Positions 45,624 through 54,739 of a stretch of DNA of 64,000 nucleotides are shown piece by piece. A program made the position numbers and the translations under genes. The DNA comes from Acidobacteriota bacterium (GTDB lineage: Bacteria > Acidobacteriota > Blastocatellia > Pyrinomonadales > Pyrinomonadaceae): assembly GCA_003222895.1 (NCBI GenBank), contig QHXI01000060.1:1-64000 (forward strand), in the 5' to 3' direction. Each line of letters starts with the position of its first letter. Within the stretch, counting starts at the first letter, position 1. The notes beneath the pieces are model-generated. The model saw nothing but the letters and a program-made list of their open reading frames with translations. It was not told the DNA's origin and did not search any database.

Positions 45624-46529
45624 ATGAGTGAATCACAGTCGCTTCCGATGAACTTCGGCGGAATAGCCGAAGAAGAGTTCTCGAATTTCGACCGGGCGCG
45701 CATTCTGGTCTGGCCGATCAGTTATGAAGGAACCGTCTCGTACGGCGGTGGCACGGGCAAAGGCGCGGCCGCGATCATCGACGCCTCGCGCAACATGGAG
45801 TTGTATGACGAAGAGACTGACGCCGAAGTTTATAAGCTCGGTATTCACACGCTCGCCGAATCCCCTTCGATCGATCCGCCGGAACGAATGATGAACTCGC
45901 TTTATGATCTAGCAAAGGAGCTTACGTCCAGCGGAAAATTCGTCACGATGATCGGCGGCGAGCATTCGGTCAGCGCTCCGGTGATTCGCGCGCACGCGGA
46001 GAAACATGCGAACTTGTCCGTGCTTCAAATCGATGCGCACGCGGATTTGCGCGACAGCTATGACGGCACGCCTTACTCGCACGCTTCGATCATGGCGCGC
46101 GTCGTCAAAGATCTGCGCATTCCCGCAGTGCAAGTCGGCATTCGGTCGATCTCTGTCGATGAAGCGCGGATTATCGATGATCTGCCGACGCGAATCTTTT
46201 GGGCCAAAGACATCGCCGGGCGCGACGATTGGTGGGACGATGCTATCGAAGGCCTGACTGAGAATGTCTATCTCACGATCGACATCGACGGACTTGACCC
46301 TTCACTCGTGTCGGCAACCGGAACGCCGGAGCCGGGCGGCCTCGGTTGGTACGAGACGGTGGGCTTGATTCGTACACTCGCTCGGAGACGCAACGTCGTG
46401 GGAATGGATTTGACTGAGTATTCGCACGTTGAGGGACAGAACGCTTCAGCGTTTCTCTGCGCGAAGTTGATCTACAAGACGCTCGGGTTTGTGTTTGAGA
46501 AAGAGACTGAGCGCGTCCGAAACGTCTGA
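45624..46529 (+). CDS. speB: agmatinase
   Basis: The 301-residue protein is a ureohydrolase with the manganese motifs GGEHSVSA, DAHADLRDSY and DIDGLDPS, and typical length. It hydrolyses agmatine to putrescine and urea in the cytoplasm. Arginase or guanidinobutyrase activity cannot be excluded by motif alone, but speA in the same cluster argues for agmatinase. It closes the polyamine cluster on the plus strand. A short dispersed repeat lies before it and another after it. Confidence 0.9.
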   Translation: MSESQSLPMNFGGIAEEEFSNFDRARILVWPISYEGTVSYGGGTGKGAAAIIDASRNMELYDEETDAEVYKLGIHTLAESPSIDPPERMMNSLYDLAKELTSSGKFVTMIGGEHSVSAPVIRAHAEKHANLSVLQIDAHADLRDSYDGTPYSHASIMARVVKDLRIPAVQVGIRSISVDEARIIDDLPTRIFWAKDIAGRDDWWDDAIEGLTENVYLTIDIDGLDPSLVSATGTPEPGGLGWYETVGLIRTLARRRNVVGMDLTEYSHVEGQNASAFLCAKLIYKTLGFVFEKETERVRNV

Positions 46530-46546
46530 AAGATCCTGCGGTTTCT

Positions 46547-46640
46547 GGCTCCGCTAGGAGCCGAATGTTTATAGCCCCGACGTTGGATTATAAACAAAGC
46601 AGTCATCGTGGCTATAAATATTTTCGCGCCTAGCGGCGTT
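46547..46640. repeat. GGCTCC-palindrome / TTTATAG repeat element
   Basis: GGCTCCGCTAGGAGCC (46547-46562) is palindromic. GTTTATAGCC (46567-46576) pairs with GGCTATAAAT (46610-46619), and CGCGCCTAGCGGCG closes the element. It follows the design of 26728-26888 and 59350-59487 and lies in the convergent gap between speB and the TPR gene. Confidence 0.65.
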
Positions 46641-46687
46641 TAGTTTTGCGTCGCGCGCTCAAGCGGGCAAGGATGCCCGCGCTCCAA

Positions 46688-47956
46688 TTACGTCAGTTTC
46701 CTTTTATAAGCTTCCTTCAATCCCAACTGCGCCTGGTCGTGCGCATCGTACACGTTAGGTCGCGCGAGCACGGCGCGGTACTGATTCAACGCATCAGTGC
46801 GCTTGCCTGCCAGATCTAGTGCTCGCGCTGCATACAGATGCGCCATCGTCGCCAATCCCTGTTGCGCGCCGGTCGAATCCGCCGACGCGAGAAACTCTTT
46901 CACCGCGTGTTCGTACTGGCCGGCCGTCATCAAGGCTTCGCCGTACTTGAAATGAATTAAGTCGAACTGCTGCGACGCGGTTTCGCGAACTGATCTGTCT
47001 CTCAGCAAAGATTCAAATGTCGCAAAGGCTTCAGTCTCGGTCGCCGAGGTTGCTGCTGCCGGATTTGCTTTGCGATCAAGGGCGGCTTGCGACACGAGCG
47101 CGTCCGCTGCTTCAAGGCGATAGAGATAGTTGCGTGGATATTTCGCGGCCAACTCGCGCGCGTAGCCGGCGGCTTCTCCAAATCTTTTTTCCCGCGTGTA
47201 CAGCACTATCAACAAAGTCTTGGCCTCGTCGTGAATCCATCGGCCTTCCTTCGCTACTCGCTCGAGCGTCGCCAGGCCGCGCTTTTTCGAACCGCGAAAG
47301 CCAACCACGCCGGCAATCAGTTTCGCCGGCAGAGGCAACGCGCCGACGGTGTAGTCATATAATCCGATTGTGATCTCGGCGTCGTGATAATTCGGATCGA
47401 GCTTGATCACTTCGCGATGCTTATCGACCGCGTCCGATCCATCCTTCAAAGCGGCAAAGTGCCGCCGCTCGACGGCTTCTTCGAACGAGGCTTTCAATCC
47501 CTCGATCGCGCCCATGAAATAAAGCGCTTCAACGTCCTTCGGATACAGCTTCACACGGGCCTCGGTCAGCAAACGCGCCTGGCGCGTGAGCGAACGAAAT
47601 TGATCGACGACCTTCGGGTCGGGTTTGTCGTCGCCCGTCGAATAGAACGTGTCGTCGTCACCATAAAGTGAAGACTGCAAACGCCGCGATTGATAAAGCG
47701 TTTCAGCCCACAACGTATCCGCCAGAAACTGCGGTCCGGCGGGATAGTTCGGGAACGCCGTCGCCATCTCTTTGAAATTCTTGCGCGCTGCTTCGTAATC
47801 GAGATTGAAGAGAGCTTCCGATCCAGCGATGCGCAGCGTTTCGAATTTCGCGCGTTCGGTGTCGGTGAGCCACGGCGCAGGCGCTGCGGATTGCGCCAGG
47901 CCAATGCGCGGCGCAAAGAGCAGGAATAGAATTGCGATACACTGTTGGACTTTCAT
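46688..47956 (-). CDS. exported TPR-repeat protein of unknown function
   Basis: I choose the ATG at 47956, preceded by GAGG, which starts a clear signal peptide (MKVQQCIAILFLLFAPRIGLAQ) and gives 422 residues. The mature part is helical with several tetratricopeptide-like pairs (for example ALFNLDYEAARKNFKEMATAFPNYPAG and ALYFMGAIEGLKASFEEAVERR). It is probably a periplasmic scaffold. The track's longer upstream start lacks signal-peptide logic. It is transcribed alone on the minus strand. Confidence 0.8.
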   Translation of the reverse strand: MKVQQCIAILFLLFAPRIGLAQSAAPAPWLTDTERAKFETLRIAGSEALFNLDYEAARKNFKEMATAFPNYPAGPQFLADTLWAETLYQSRRLQSSLYGDDDTFYSTGDDKPDPKVVDQFRSLTRQARLLTEARVKLYPKDVEALYFMGAIEGLKASFEEAVERRHFAALKDGSDAVDKHREVIKLDPNYHDAEITIGLYDYTVGALPLPAKLIAGVVGFRGSKKRGLATLERVAKEGRWIHDEAKTLLIVLYTREKRFGEAAGYARELAAKYPRNYLYRLEAADALVSQAALDRKANPAAATSATETEAFATFESLLRDRSVRETASQQFDLIHFKYGEALMTAGQYEHAVKEFLASADSTGAQQGLATMAHLYAARALDLAGKRTDALNQYRAVLARPNVYDAHDQAQLGLKEAYKRKLT

Positions 47957-48064
47957 TCGAACCTCAAATTTCTCGGGGCTATGCCGTCTGATGTGCGGTA
48001 ATAGGCTGCACCTTATCATAAGCCTTCAATCTTCATTTTAGAGGCTATGCCTCCGAATTCTGTC

Positions 48065-48124
48065 GCCCGCTAAAGCGGGCTTGGATTCAATTTGTTTGCG
48101 TGATCCCCGGGCTCACGCCCGGGG
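48065..48124. repeat. GCCCGCTAAAGCGGGC repeat
   Basis: Two palindromes, GCCCGCTAAAGCGGGC (48065-48080) and CCCCGGGCTCACGCCCGGGG (48105-48124), lie between the TPR gene and threonine synthase. The first resembles the words at 20940 and 45539. Confidence 0.6.
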
Positions 48125-48217
48125 CTACTCTCTGCACCACCTGCTTCGCAGGTTCATTGAACGTTCCAACTCCTGTTTCCTTTCAACGCGCGGTTCCAAT
48201 TCGAACACGTGTCTTGA

Positions 48218-49381
48218 TCACGAAAAGCTCTCCAGATATTTCACGCCGCTTCCGGTATTGAACAGCACCACGCTCTCGTTTGCTTTCACGGCGCCGTCGC
48301 TCATCAACTTCCTTAGCGCCGGCAGGCATGCAGCCCCCTCGGGCGCGCAAAAGATTCCCTCTGCCGATCCAATTTCTTTCGTAGCGTCGATCAATTCTTC
48401 ATCAGTCACCGCTACAGCAGTTCCGCCCGAGGCGCGCAGCGCATCGATAATTAGAAAGTCTCCAATTGCTTTCGGCACCCGCAGGCCTGAAGCGGTGGTG
48501 TGCGCGTTCGGAAATTCATCCGCGAATCGCTTCCCTTCTTCGAATGCACGGATGATCGGCGCGCACCCCGATGCTTGCACGGTCACCATGCGCGGACGCT
48601 TTCGTCCGATCCAGCCCAGCTGCTCCATCTCGTCAAAAGCTTTCCACATTCCGATCAAACCAGTGCCGCCGCCGGTCGGATAAATGATGACGTCCGGCAA
48701 TTCCCAATTGAACTGTTCGCCGAGCTCATAGCCCATCGTCTTCTTGCCTTCGATGCGATAAGGCTCTTTCAAAGTCGAAACGTCGAACCAACCTTCGGCT
48801 TCTTTTCGTCTGCCGACTTCGGCGCCGCAATCAGTAATCAACCCATCCAGCAATGTGACGTGCGCGCCGGTCTGTTCGCACTCGATCACGTTTGCGCGCG
48901 GCGTATCTTTTGGCATGAAGATGTGCGCTTCCAATCCCGCGCGCGCCGCATACGCGGCCAAAGCGCCCGCAGCGTTCCCGGCTGAAGGAACCGCCAGCTT
49001 CTTAGCACCCAACTCTTTGGCCATCGAAACGGCTGCGGTCATGCCGCGCGCTTTGAAACTCTGCGTGGGATTCTGTCCCTCGTCCTTGATGTAAAGCTCG
49101 CTCAATCCGAGCTGCTCGCCCAGTCGCGATGCGTGCACGAGCGGCGTGTATCCTTCGCCTAAACTGGTCACGTTCTCGTCGCGCTCCACCGGCAAGACTT
49201 CCCGATATCTCCATAAATCCGCCCTTCGGCGACTCAAACTTTCTTTTGTCAAAGAAGCTGAAGCCCGCTCCAGGTCATAGCGAACCAGCAGCGGTTTTCC
49301 ACATTCCGTGCAGAGATTGTGCAACCTTCGTGCCTCGTGCCTGAGACCGCACGCGGCACACTCAAGATGGGTGACATTCAT
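48218..49381 (-). CDS. thrC: threonine synthase
   Basis: The 387-residue PLP enzyme has an N-terminal zinc-ribbon-like segment (CAACG...CTECG, about 9-29), which is common in one branch of bacterial threonine synthases. The PLP Lys lies in [15 protein letters not shown] (about 110), [15 protein letters not shown] follows, and the phosphate-cup motif [13 protein letters not shown] comes later. It converts O-phosphohomoserine to threonine. Threonine dehydratase-like enzymes share the fold, but the zinc ribbon and full length favour ThrC. It is transcribed alone. Confidence 0.88.
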   Translation of the reverse strand: MNVTHLECAACGLRHEARRLHNLCTECGKPLLVRYDLERASASLTKESLSRRRADLWRYREVLPVERDENVTSLGEGYTPLVHASRLGEQLGLSELYIKDEGQNPTQSFKARGMTAAVSMAKELGAKKLAVPSAGNAAGALAAYAARAGLEAHIFMPKDTPRANVIECEQTGAHVTLLDGLITDCGAEVGRRKEAEGWFDVSTLKEPYRIEGKKTMGYELGEQFNWELPDVIIYPTGGGTGLIGMWKAFDEMEQLGWIGRKRPRMVTVQASGCAPIIRAFEEGKRFADEFPNAHTTASGLRVPKAIGDFLIIDALRASGGTAVAVTDEELIDATKEIGSAEGIFCAPEGAACLPALRKLMSDGAVKANESVVLFNTGSGVKYLESFS

Positions 49382-49475
49382 CGTTTTGCTTCGGTTCCTT
49401 TCAGCGACTCGCGGTGAACATGATAGCCGCTGGCAAGGAAATCCGTCAGGTGGAGCGGGAATTTTGCGGTAGTTA

Positions 49476-49580
49476 CAGAACCGCGAGCGGTAGCGACCGG
49501 ATCAAGTGATTCGCTCGATGCTCTTTTTCGTTCTGAACCAGAGAGACTTCATGATCCGGTCGCTACCGCTCGCGGTTCTG
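49476..49580. repeat. perfect 29-bp inverted repeat
   Basis: The arms at 49476-49504 and 49552-49580 are exact complements over 29 bases (core CCGCGAGCGGTAGCGACCGG) with a 47-base spacer. It lies between the divergent thrC and cyclophilin genes. A half-copy of the CTCTGCG repeat follows at about 49585-49620. Confidence 0.9.
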
Positions 49581-49660
49581 ACACGCTGCCTCTGCGTGAC
49601 CTTTGCAGTCTCTGCGGGTTAAGCTGTTATCAAAATTAAATTTGCAAAGGATGAGACTAA

Positions 49661-50146
49661 ATGCCAAATCGGACCGCAAACATTCAAACCAACAAAGGCA
49701 CGATTAAATTTGAGTTATTGGAAGAGGACGCGCCAAAGACAACTGAAAATTTTCGCTTGCTGGCCGAAAAGGGTTTTTACGACGGAGTGATTTTTCATCG
49801 AGTCATTAACGGCTTCATGATCCAGGGCGGCGATCCGGACGGCACTGGCCGCGGTGGTCAATCAGCTTGGGGTGGAAGGTTCAATGATGAAATCAATCCG
49901 TCGTCAGACGTGTATCGTCGCGGCTACAAAGCCGGAACCGTGGCGATGGCCAACGCCGGTCCGAACACAAATGGATCGCAATTCTTCATCATGCATGTCG
50001 ATTATCCGCTGCCACCAAGCTACACGATCTTCGGCCGAGTAACTGAAGGTCAGGATGTTGTGAACTCTATTGCGACTTCCAAAACAGATAGCGGCGATCG
50101 GCCGATGTCTGAGATTAAGATGGAGAAAGTTTCGATCGAAGAATAG
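49661..50146 (+). CDS. peptidyl-prolyl cis-trans isomerase, cyclophilin type
   Basis: The 161-residue protein is a single cyclophilin domain with no signal peptide, so cytoplasmic. Core motifs are FHRVINGFMIQGGDPDGTGRGG, AMANAGPNTNGSQFFI and YTIFGRVTEGQDVV. Arg (FHR), Phe (QFFI) and the Gln-containing MIQGG segment line the proline pocket. It accelerates folding around prolyl bonds. The length matches PpiB-type proteins. The stop is one base before the converging thiD stop. Confidence 0.94.
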   Translation: MPNRTANIQTNKGTIKFELLEEDAPKTTENFRLLAEKGFYDGVIFHRVINGFMIQGGDPDGTGRGGQSAWGGRFNDEINPSSDVYRRGYKAGTVAMANAGPNTNGSQFFIMHVDYPLPPSYTIFGRVTEGQDVVNSIATSKTDSGDRPMSEIKMEKVSIEE

Positions 50147-50147
50147 T

Positions 50148-50966
50148 TCAATTGTGAGTTCTGAGTTTTGAGTTTTGAATTTCGGCCGCGACGAATTGTT
50201 TGGCGGCGGCGATTGCGTCTTTCAAATTAGCGCCCCTCGCGAGAACCGCAGCGATCGCCGATGACAAAATGCAACCGGTTCCCCTCATCGGCTGCGCATC
50301 AATCCATCCACCCCGGAAGATTGTGACTTGGCCTTGTTCGTCGAATACATCAACAGCTTCTCGCGCGTTCTCTTCTGACCCCTGACCCCTGACTCCTGAC
50401 CCCCGTCTTTGGTGTCCACCTTTGATCAGCACGGCACGCGCACCCATCTCGCGCAGCTTCTGCGCAGCGTGACGCATCGTTAGTTCGTCTTCGATTCGCA
50501 CTCCGCTAAGTGTTTCGGCCTCCGGAATATTTGGTGTAATCAAGCACGCAAGTGGCAATAGTTCGCGGACAAAAGTTTCCGTCGCATCTTGCTCGATCAG
50601 ACGTTGGCCCGAAGAGGACTGCATCACCGGATCGACCACGGGCGCGGGCAATTGCTTCTCGTTAATCAGCGCGACAACTTCGCTGACGAGTTCCGCCGTC
50701 GGCAACATGCCGATTTTCACGGCTGCCACTTTGTATTCCTCAATGATGGGAAGAATCTGCGCGCGCAACGAGCGGGCGCTTTCGTGAATTGCGCCGAACA
50801 CGCCTTGTGAGTTTTGAAACGTCAGCGAAGTGATCGCGGCTGTTGGCCGGCAACCGAAATGAACGAACGTACGGACATCCGCGATCACTCCCGCGCCTCC
50901 CGAGGGATCAAAGCCGGCTATCGTCAGAACTACCGGATGCTCGCTGTGCTCGGACGTGACGCTCAT
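50148..50966 (-). CDS. thiD: hydroxymethylpyrimidine/phosphomethylpyrimidine kinase
   Basis: The 272-residue protein has the ribokinase-like ThiD motifs: GFDPSGGAGVIADVRTF near the start, VDPVMQSSSG at about 111-120, and RGTGCILSSAIAA with catalytic Cys232. It phosphorylates HMP and HMP-P in thiamine synthesis. Two oddities are visible. Residues about 188-199 (RGSGVRGQGSEE) are encoded by an in-frame copy of a CTGACCCC-type repeat at 50371-50404. The C-terminal tail (QNSKLRTHN) is encoded by another repeat near 50148-50180. It ends a thiE operon on the minus strand. Confidence 0.92.
   Translation of the reverse strand: MSVTSEHSEHPVVLTIAGFDPSGGAGVIADVRTFVHFGCRPTAAITSLTFQNSQGVFGAIHESARSLRAQILPIIEEYKVAAVKIGMLPTAELVSEVVALINEKQLPAPVVDPVMQSSSGQRLIEQDATETFVRELLPLACLITPNIPEAETLSGVRIEDELTMRHAAQKLREMGARAVLIKGGHQRRGSGVRGQGSEENAREAVDVFDEQGQVTIFRGGWIDAQPMRGTGCILSSAIAAVLARGANLKDAIAAAKQFVAAEIQNSKLRTHN
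50371..50404. repeat. CTGACCCC heptamer-like repeat inside thiD
   Basis: Tandem CTGACCCC-CTGACCCC-CTGACTCC-type units lie wholly inside thiD and in frame. They encode the Gly/Arg/Ser stretch at about residues 188-199, between the IKGGH and VDVFDEQ segments, a surface-loop position in the family. The same GACTCCTGAC words occur outside genes at 58441-58460. Confidence 0.7.
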
Positions 50967-50970
50967 CCTT

Positions 50971-51450
50971 TCAGCTCAACATCACCAGCCGCCGTTCAAA
51001 TCCTTCGACGCGTGGGGTTTTGCTGTTGTAATTGAGAGCGAAGCCCTCACCTTGCAGGCAACGCGCTTGTTTGTCGACGCCTCCAGGAAATTTTGGATTC
51101 AGACTGCCGTCGTCTTTCACGACTCTCCAATAAGGCGTAATTCGTTTGCGCCCGTTGGCACGATCTTCCTCGGCAGTCTCAGCAGCGATGCGAAGAAAGA
51201 TGCCGGTCGTTAGCGGACAAGTCACGTCGGAAGCAAAGTCCGCGGCGAGCCTTCGTCGCAATTCACTAACCGTCACAAGTTTGCCTTTCGGAACCTTGCG
51301 AACCAGATCATCGACCAGTTTTGGAGTCGGAATGAGCATCGTGCCTTTACCGAATCGAGACATTTTCGGTGGAATATTCACGACCTTAGGGTCTTGTTCC
51401 TTTTCCAGCTTTTCGCGCCAGCGAGTGCGGCTGATGAATTTATCTTTCAT
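50971..51450 (-). CDS. MGMT-like DNA-binding protein lacking the acceptor Cys
   Basis: The 159-residue protein resembles the C-terminal domain of O6-alkylguanine-DNA alkyltransferases, with a winged-helix region (KVPKGKLVTVSELRRRLAA) and the segment ITPYWRVVKDDGSLN. At the position of the usual PCHRV motif it has PYWRV, so the alkyl-accepting Cys is absent, as in alkyltransferase-like proteins, where Trp replaces it. It probably binds damaged or modified DNA without repairing it. It overlaps thiE by 11 bases and precedes thiD, so it is in that operon; the link is unexplained. Confidence 0.7.
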   Translation of the reverse strand: MKDKFISRTRWREKLEKEQDPKVVNIPPKMSRFGKGTMLIPTPKLVDDLVRKVPKGKLVTVSELRRRLAADFASDVTCPLTTGIFLRIAAETAEEDRANGRKRITPYWRVVKDDGSLNPKFPGGVDKQARCLQGEGFALNYNSKTPRVEGFERRLVMLS

Positions 51451-52114
51451 TATTTGACTCCCTCCGCTGATTCTTTATCGATCCAACTATGCGTTTCAGA
51501 TTTTCCGGCTCGCCAAACAGACTGATCCCGGCGATGCCTGCCGCGCCCGCGTCCAAACAGTCATTGGCATTGTTGGCAGAAATTCCACCAAGCGCCAGCA
51601 CCGGAAATCGTTCCAGCGCGCGAGTTACTTCAGCCAACTTTGATAATCCGAGCGGCGGTCCATATTGTTCCTTTGATTTCGTCTCGAAGATCGGTCCGAC
51701 GACGACGAAGTCAGCTCCCGATTCATGCGCCGCGATCGCCTCAGCCAAAGAGTGCGTCGAAGCTCCAATCAGAAAATCCTTGCCGAAGGTCTGTCGGATC
51801 GTCGCCGCACCGAGCGATTGCGTCGTCAAGTGAACACCGTCAGCGCGGGCGCCGGCGGCAATGTCGGCGCGATCATTTACCAGCAATCGCGTCGATGTGC
51901 CACGAGTAATTTCAACGGCCCGCGAAACTAATTCGAACAACACTCGCGCGGTCAGGTTCTTTTCTCTGATTTGAATCAGATCGAAACCGGCGTCAACAGC
52001 AGATGAAATTTGAGCAAGGAGGTCGCGAAATTCAGAACTGTTGGGCGTCGTCGCTTCCGTGGTTGCGCCGTGGGTAATCAGATAAAGGATCGGTCTTGAC
52101 AGGTTGAGCGGCAT
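51440..52114 (-). CDS. thiE: thiamine-phosphate synthase
   Basis: The 224-residue protein has the TIM-barrel ThiE pattern: LYLITHG near the start, IQIREKNLTARVL at about 46, LLVNDRADIAAGARADGVHLT, GASTHSLAEA, GADFVVVGPIFETKSKEQYGPPLG and LALGGISANNANDCLDAGAAGIAGIS. It joins HMP-PP and thiazole phosphate to thiamine phosphate. Its start overlaps the 3' end of a membrane-protein gene by 83 bases in another frame, and its end overlaps the MGMT-like gene. No TPP riboswitch was seen upstream. Confidence 0.92.
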   Translation of the reverse strand: MPLNLSRPILYLITHGATTEATTPNSSEFRDLLAQISSAVDAGFDLIQIREKNLTARVLFELVSRAVEITRGTSTRLLVNDRADIAAGARADGVHLTTQSLGAATIRQTFGKDFLIGASTHSLAEAIAAHESGADFVVVGPIFETKSKEQYGPPLGLSKLAEVTRALERFPVLALGGISANNANDCLDAGAAGIAGISLFGEPENLKRIVGSIKNQRRESNNER

Positions 52115-52451
52115 TCGTCGGCACGCGCGGCGTCAGAGTCTGCCGCGAGCTTTCCACATATGGCAGCCCGGCGTCCAGCGCGCGGACGGTCTTTCGGAAA
52201 TTGACCAGCTCCCAAAATCCCATGCCCAAATTGAGGATACCGATGCCAGAGACGGCGCCGCGCACCCAACCCGAGGCGATAAACCTTTGCACGCCGAAGC
52301 CGACTTTTCGCGAGGCGAGCAACAGAAAATAATTGTTGCCCCAATCGCTCAGGCCGAACCAGCCGTGCGGCACCCAGGGCAGCACCGCGAGTACGACGCC
52401 GATCTCGATGCACAGAATAATGTAGAAAATTACCGACAGCCGGGAAGACAT
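52032..52451 (-). CDS. small membrane protein of unknown function
   Basis: The 139-residue protein has an N-terminal membrane helix (IFYIILCIEIGVVLAVLPWV, about 8-27), a second hydrophobic region at about 63-82 (RGAVSGIGILNLGMGFWELV) and a polar C-terminus that lies in the 83-base overlap with thiE. It starts with ATG at 52451 after an AAGGAAA site. It heads the thiE-MGMT-thiD transcript. Similar small proteins occur in Acidobacteriota but I know no function. Confidence 0.65.
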   Translation of the reverse strand: MSSRLSVIFYIILCIEIGVVLAVLPWVPHGWFGLSDWGNNYFLLLASRKVGFGVQRFIASGWVRGAVSGIGILNLGMGFWELVNFRKTVRALDAGLPYVESSRQTLTPRVPTNAAQPVKTDPLSDYPRRNHGSDDAQQF

Positions 52452-52537
52452 AATTTGCTTTCCTTAAGAACAAAAATACCACAAAGCTAAGGTTCTGTCT
52501 CAGCTCTGTGGCATTGAATGGGGTTGCCTTATGATGC

Positions 52538-54739
52538 TTACTGGGCCAATCGCGATTGTAACGCGCGCAATCTTTCATTGACGCCGCGATAAGAAACGTT
52601 CATTCCGTAAATTTCAGTAAACAGATCCATCGCCTGATTCAAATCGCCCGCTTGCTCGTGCGCGGCGGCCAGCTCGAATCGCAGAGCTTGTCGTTCGTCT
52701 TCGGAAACGTTCGGCGCGCTCAACCCCTGGTTTAGCCATTTGACGGCGAGCTGCGGCACACCCTTCTGCATGAAACAATGCGCCAGTAGATTGCAGCACT
52801 GCATATAACGCGAGCTGCCATCATCGGCAGACACAAGGCTAATTGCGATCTGAAATTCTTCCAGCGCTTCTTCGAAGAGATCCATCTCTTGGTACGCCAA
52901 GCCCAGGTTGTAATGCGTTTCGTAATCTCCATTGCTCGCTGATCCGACTTCAGCGGATGCGCGGTATTCTTCGAAGACCTCTGCTAAACCAGAATCGATA
53001 GCCTTTGCAGGCATGGGCGAGGCCGTCTTGGGTGCGTCGTCAAACGACTGCAACGAGAAGTCCTCGTCAATACTCAACTCGAGAGGTTCCAAAGCAGGCG
53101 CAGATTGAGCAACTTCGGGCTCGGCTCCAATTGATAAGTTAAGCTTCTTGCGGCGCGCATCAATATCGGGATGCGCTCCGAACTGATTTTCCAAAAGACT
53201 CAGCGTATCAATTGCGATGTCGACATAACCCTGCTCGATATAGAAGTCGACGCTCTCCAATTCCTGCTTCCTGATCGCATCGTGTCGATCTGAATCTGCA
53301 TTTCGCTCTTCGGATGCAACTTGCGAATTGACCTTGTCTTCTTCATTCCCTTCGAACGCAAACCCGCGCTCAATGTCCATCTGATCTAGTTTTTCGGGGG
53401 GAGACACTTCAGTTGATGCTTCCTCAGCAAACTCGAATTGACTCTCACTAGCTGAAGCATCAGTTTGCGGCCCGAACGCAAATTCTTCTTCGAACGACTG
53501 AATCGGTTGTGGTCCAGATGGAACGGCCGACTCAGATTCCGTCATTAACCTTTCCTCAACAACCTCTTCTTCCGGACCACCAAGTTGATTCAGCCGTTCG
53601 ACATAATCACTATCTTCTGGAGCTAAGCGCACCAACTGGCTCAACGCGTGACGTTCATCTTCGGCTAAACCCGCGGCTTGGGCGGCCTCGACGAGTCGCT
53701 CGAGCGCGGCTTTCAGATTCTCTGAATCGCGACGCAACGAATACGCGTGGGCCAACAGCCGAAGTGCGGGGACGTTATCCGCATCACACGTCAACAACTC
53801 GTTCAATAATTCCAGCAAGTCGGCATCGTGACGCTCGGCCAATATCTGCTCTGAGATCGATCCGATCACTCGGATCGCATCTTCGAGTTTGTCCGATCGC
53901 ATGAACAGGCGCGCCACTTCGATCATGCGCAAGTAAGCGGAAGACTCTTTCGCGATCAATGCGATCGTGGCTGACTCAGCCCGGTCGGGATCTTCAGCTT
54001 CAATATATGCGCGCGCGAGGATCGAAACCAGATCGGCATCGTCGGGATGTTCCTGCGACGCACGCGCGATAATTTCGGCCGCCTCGTCGGCAGTTCCGCG
54101 CACTGTGTGCGCCGCTAACAGTCCTGCGAGCGTCGGGTGATCGGCGGGCTCCAACTCCAAAGACTTGCCAAAGACTTCGAGCGCTTCATCCAACGATCCC
54201 CGCGCCAACAAAGTTTGCGCCGCAATTGTGAAAGAGGCGGCGGCCTCTTTCTTCATTCCTTCGTTCAGGTACCCATCGGCAAGCTTGATTCGAACTTCGG
54301 TGTTTTGCGGATCGAGATCGGCTATCTTGCGCAGCACTTCCAGTCCGGCTTGCGTCGCTCCTGATTTCGCATGAGCGTTTGCCACCATCAGATAATGCGC
54401 GCGAGCCTCGACGATTAGATCCTGTTGCGCGTAAAGATCAGCGAGACTCATCGCGATCTCGGCGTCGTTCGGAGCCAGCCGATCGATCTTCTTGAACATC
54501 GCGATCGCCTTGGGCGCAAATTCCTGCTCGCGATAATGATCGGCGATGCGACGGAAACATGAGATCGCTTCGGCTTTGTTGCCAACGCGAACATGAAGAT
54601 CTCCAAGAGTGTTGAGGGTGCTGTAATCCTCCGGCTCGCTCTCGACGATCTTGCAGTACTCTGTTACTGCTGCCGGAATTTTCCCCGTTTCCAGGTACTT
54701 CTCGGCCGCACGCAGAGTCTTTACCTTATCGATTGCCAT
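52538..54739 (-). CDS. large TPR-repeat protein of unknown function
   Basis: The 733-residue protein is built from tetratricopeptide-like helical pairs in its first 400 residues (for example VTEYCKIVESEPEDYSTLNTLGDLHVRVGNKAEAISCFRRIADHYREQEF). A low-complexity acidic stretch rich in Glu and Ser follows (about 400-500), then more repeats to the end (NYETHYNLGLAYQEMDLFEEALEEFQIAISL type). It has no signal peptide or membrane helix. It is presumably a cytoplasmic scaffold, perhaps linked to surface motility or polysaccharide export, but the evidence is only its architecture. Confidence 0.82.
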   Translation of the reverse strand: MAIDKVKTLRAAEKYLETGKIPAAVTEYCKIVESEPEDYSTLNTLGDLHVRVGNKAEAISCFRRIADHYREQEFAPKAIAMFKKIDRLAPNDAEIAMSLADLYAQQDLIVEARAHYLMVANAHAKSGATQAGLEVLRKIADLDPQNTEVRIKLADGYLNEGMKKEAAASFTIAAQTLLARGSLDEALEVFGKSLELEPADHPTLAGLLAAHTVRGTADEAAEIIARASQEHPDDADLVSILARAYIEAEDPDRAESATIALIAKESSAYLRMIEVARLFMRSDKLEDAIRVIGSISEQILAERHDADLLELLNELLTCDADNVPALRLLAHAYSLRRDSENLKAALERLVEAAQAAGLAEDERHALSQLVRLAPEDSDYVERLNQLGGPEEEVVEERLMTESESAVPSGPQPIQSFEEEFAFGPQTDASASESQFEFAEEASTEVSPPEKLDQMDIERGFAFEGNEEDKVNSQVASEERNADSDRHDAIRKQELESVDFYIEQGYVDIAIDTLSLLENQFGAHPDIDARRKKLNLSIGAEPEVAQSAPALEPLELSIDEDFSLQSFDDAPKTASPMPAKAIDSGLAEVFEEYRASAEVGSASNGDYETHYNLGLAYQEMDLFEEALEEFQIAISLVSADDGSSRYMQCCNLLAHCFMQKGVPQLAVKWLNQGLSAPNVSEDERQALRFELAAAHEQAGDLNQAMDLFTEIYGMNVSYRGVNERLRALQSRLAQ

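Noticed and set aside
52115-52451. TPP riboswitch upstream of the thiE operon
   Set aside because: The region is coding for a membrane protein and no TPP-aptamer core (CUGAGA with a paired partner) was seen.
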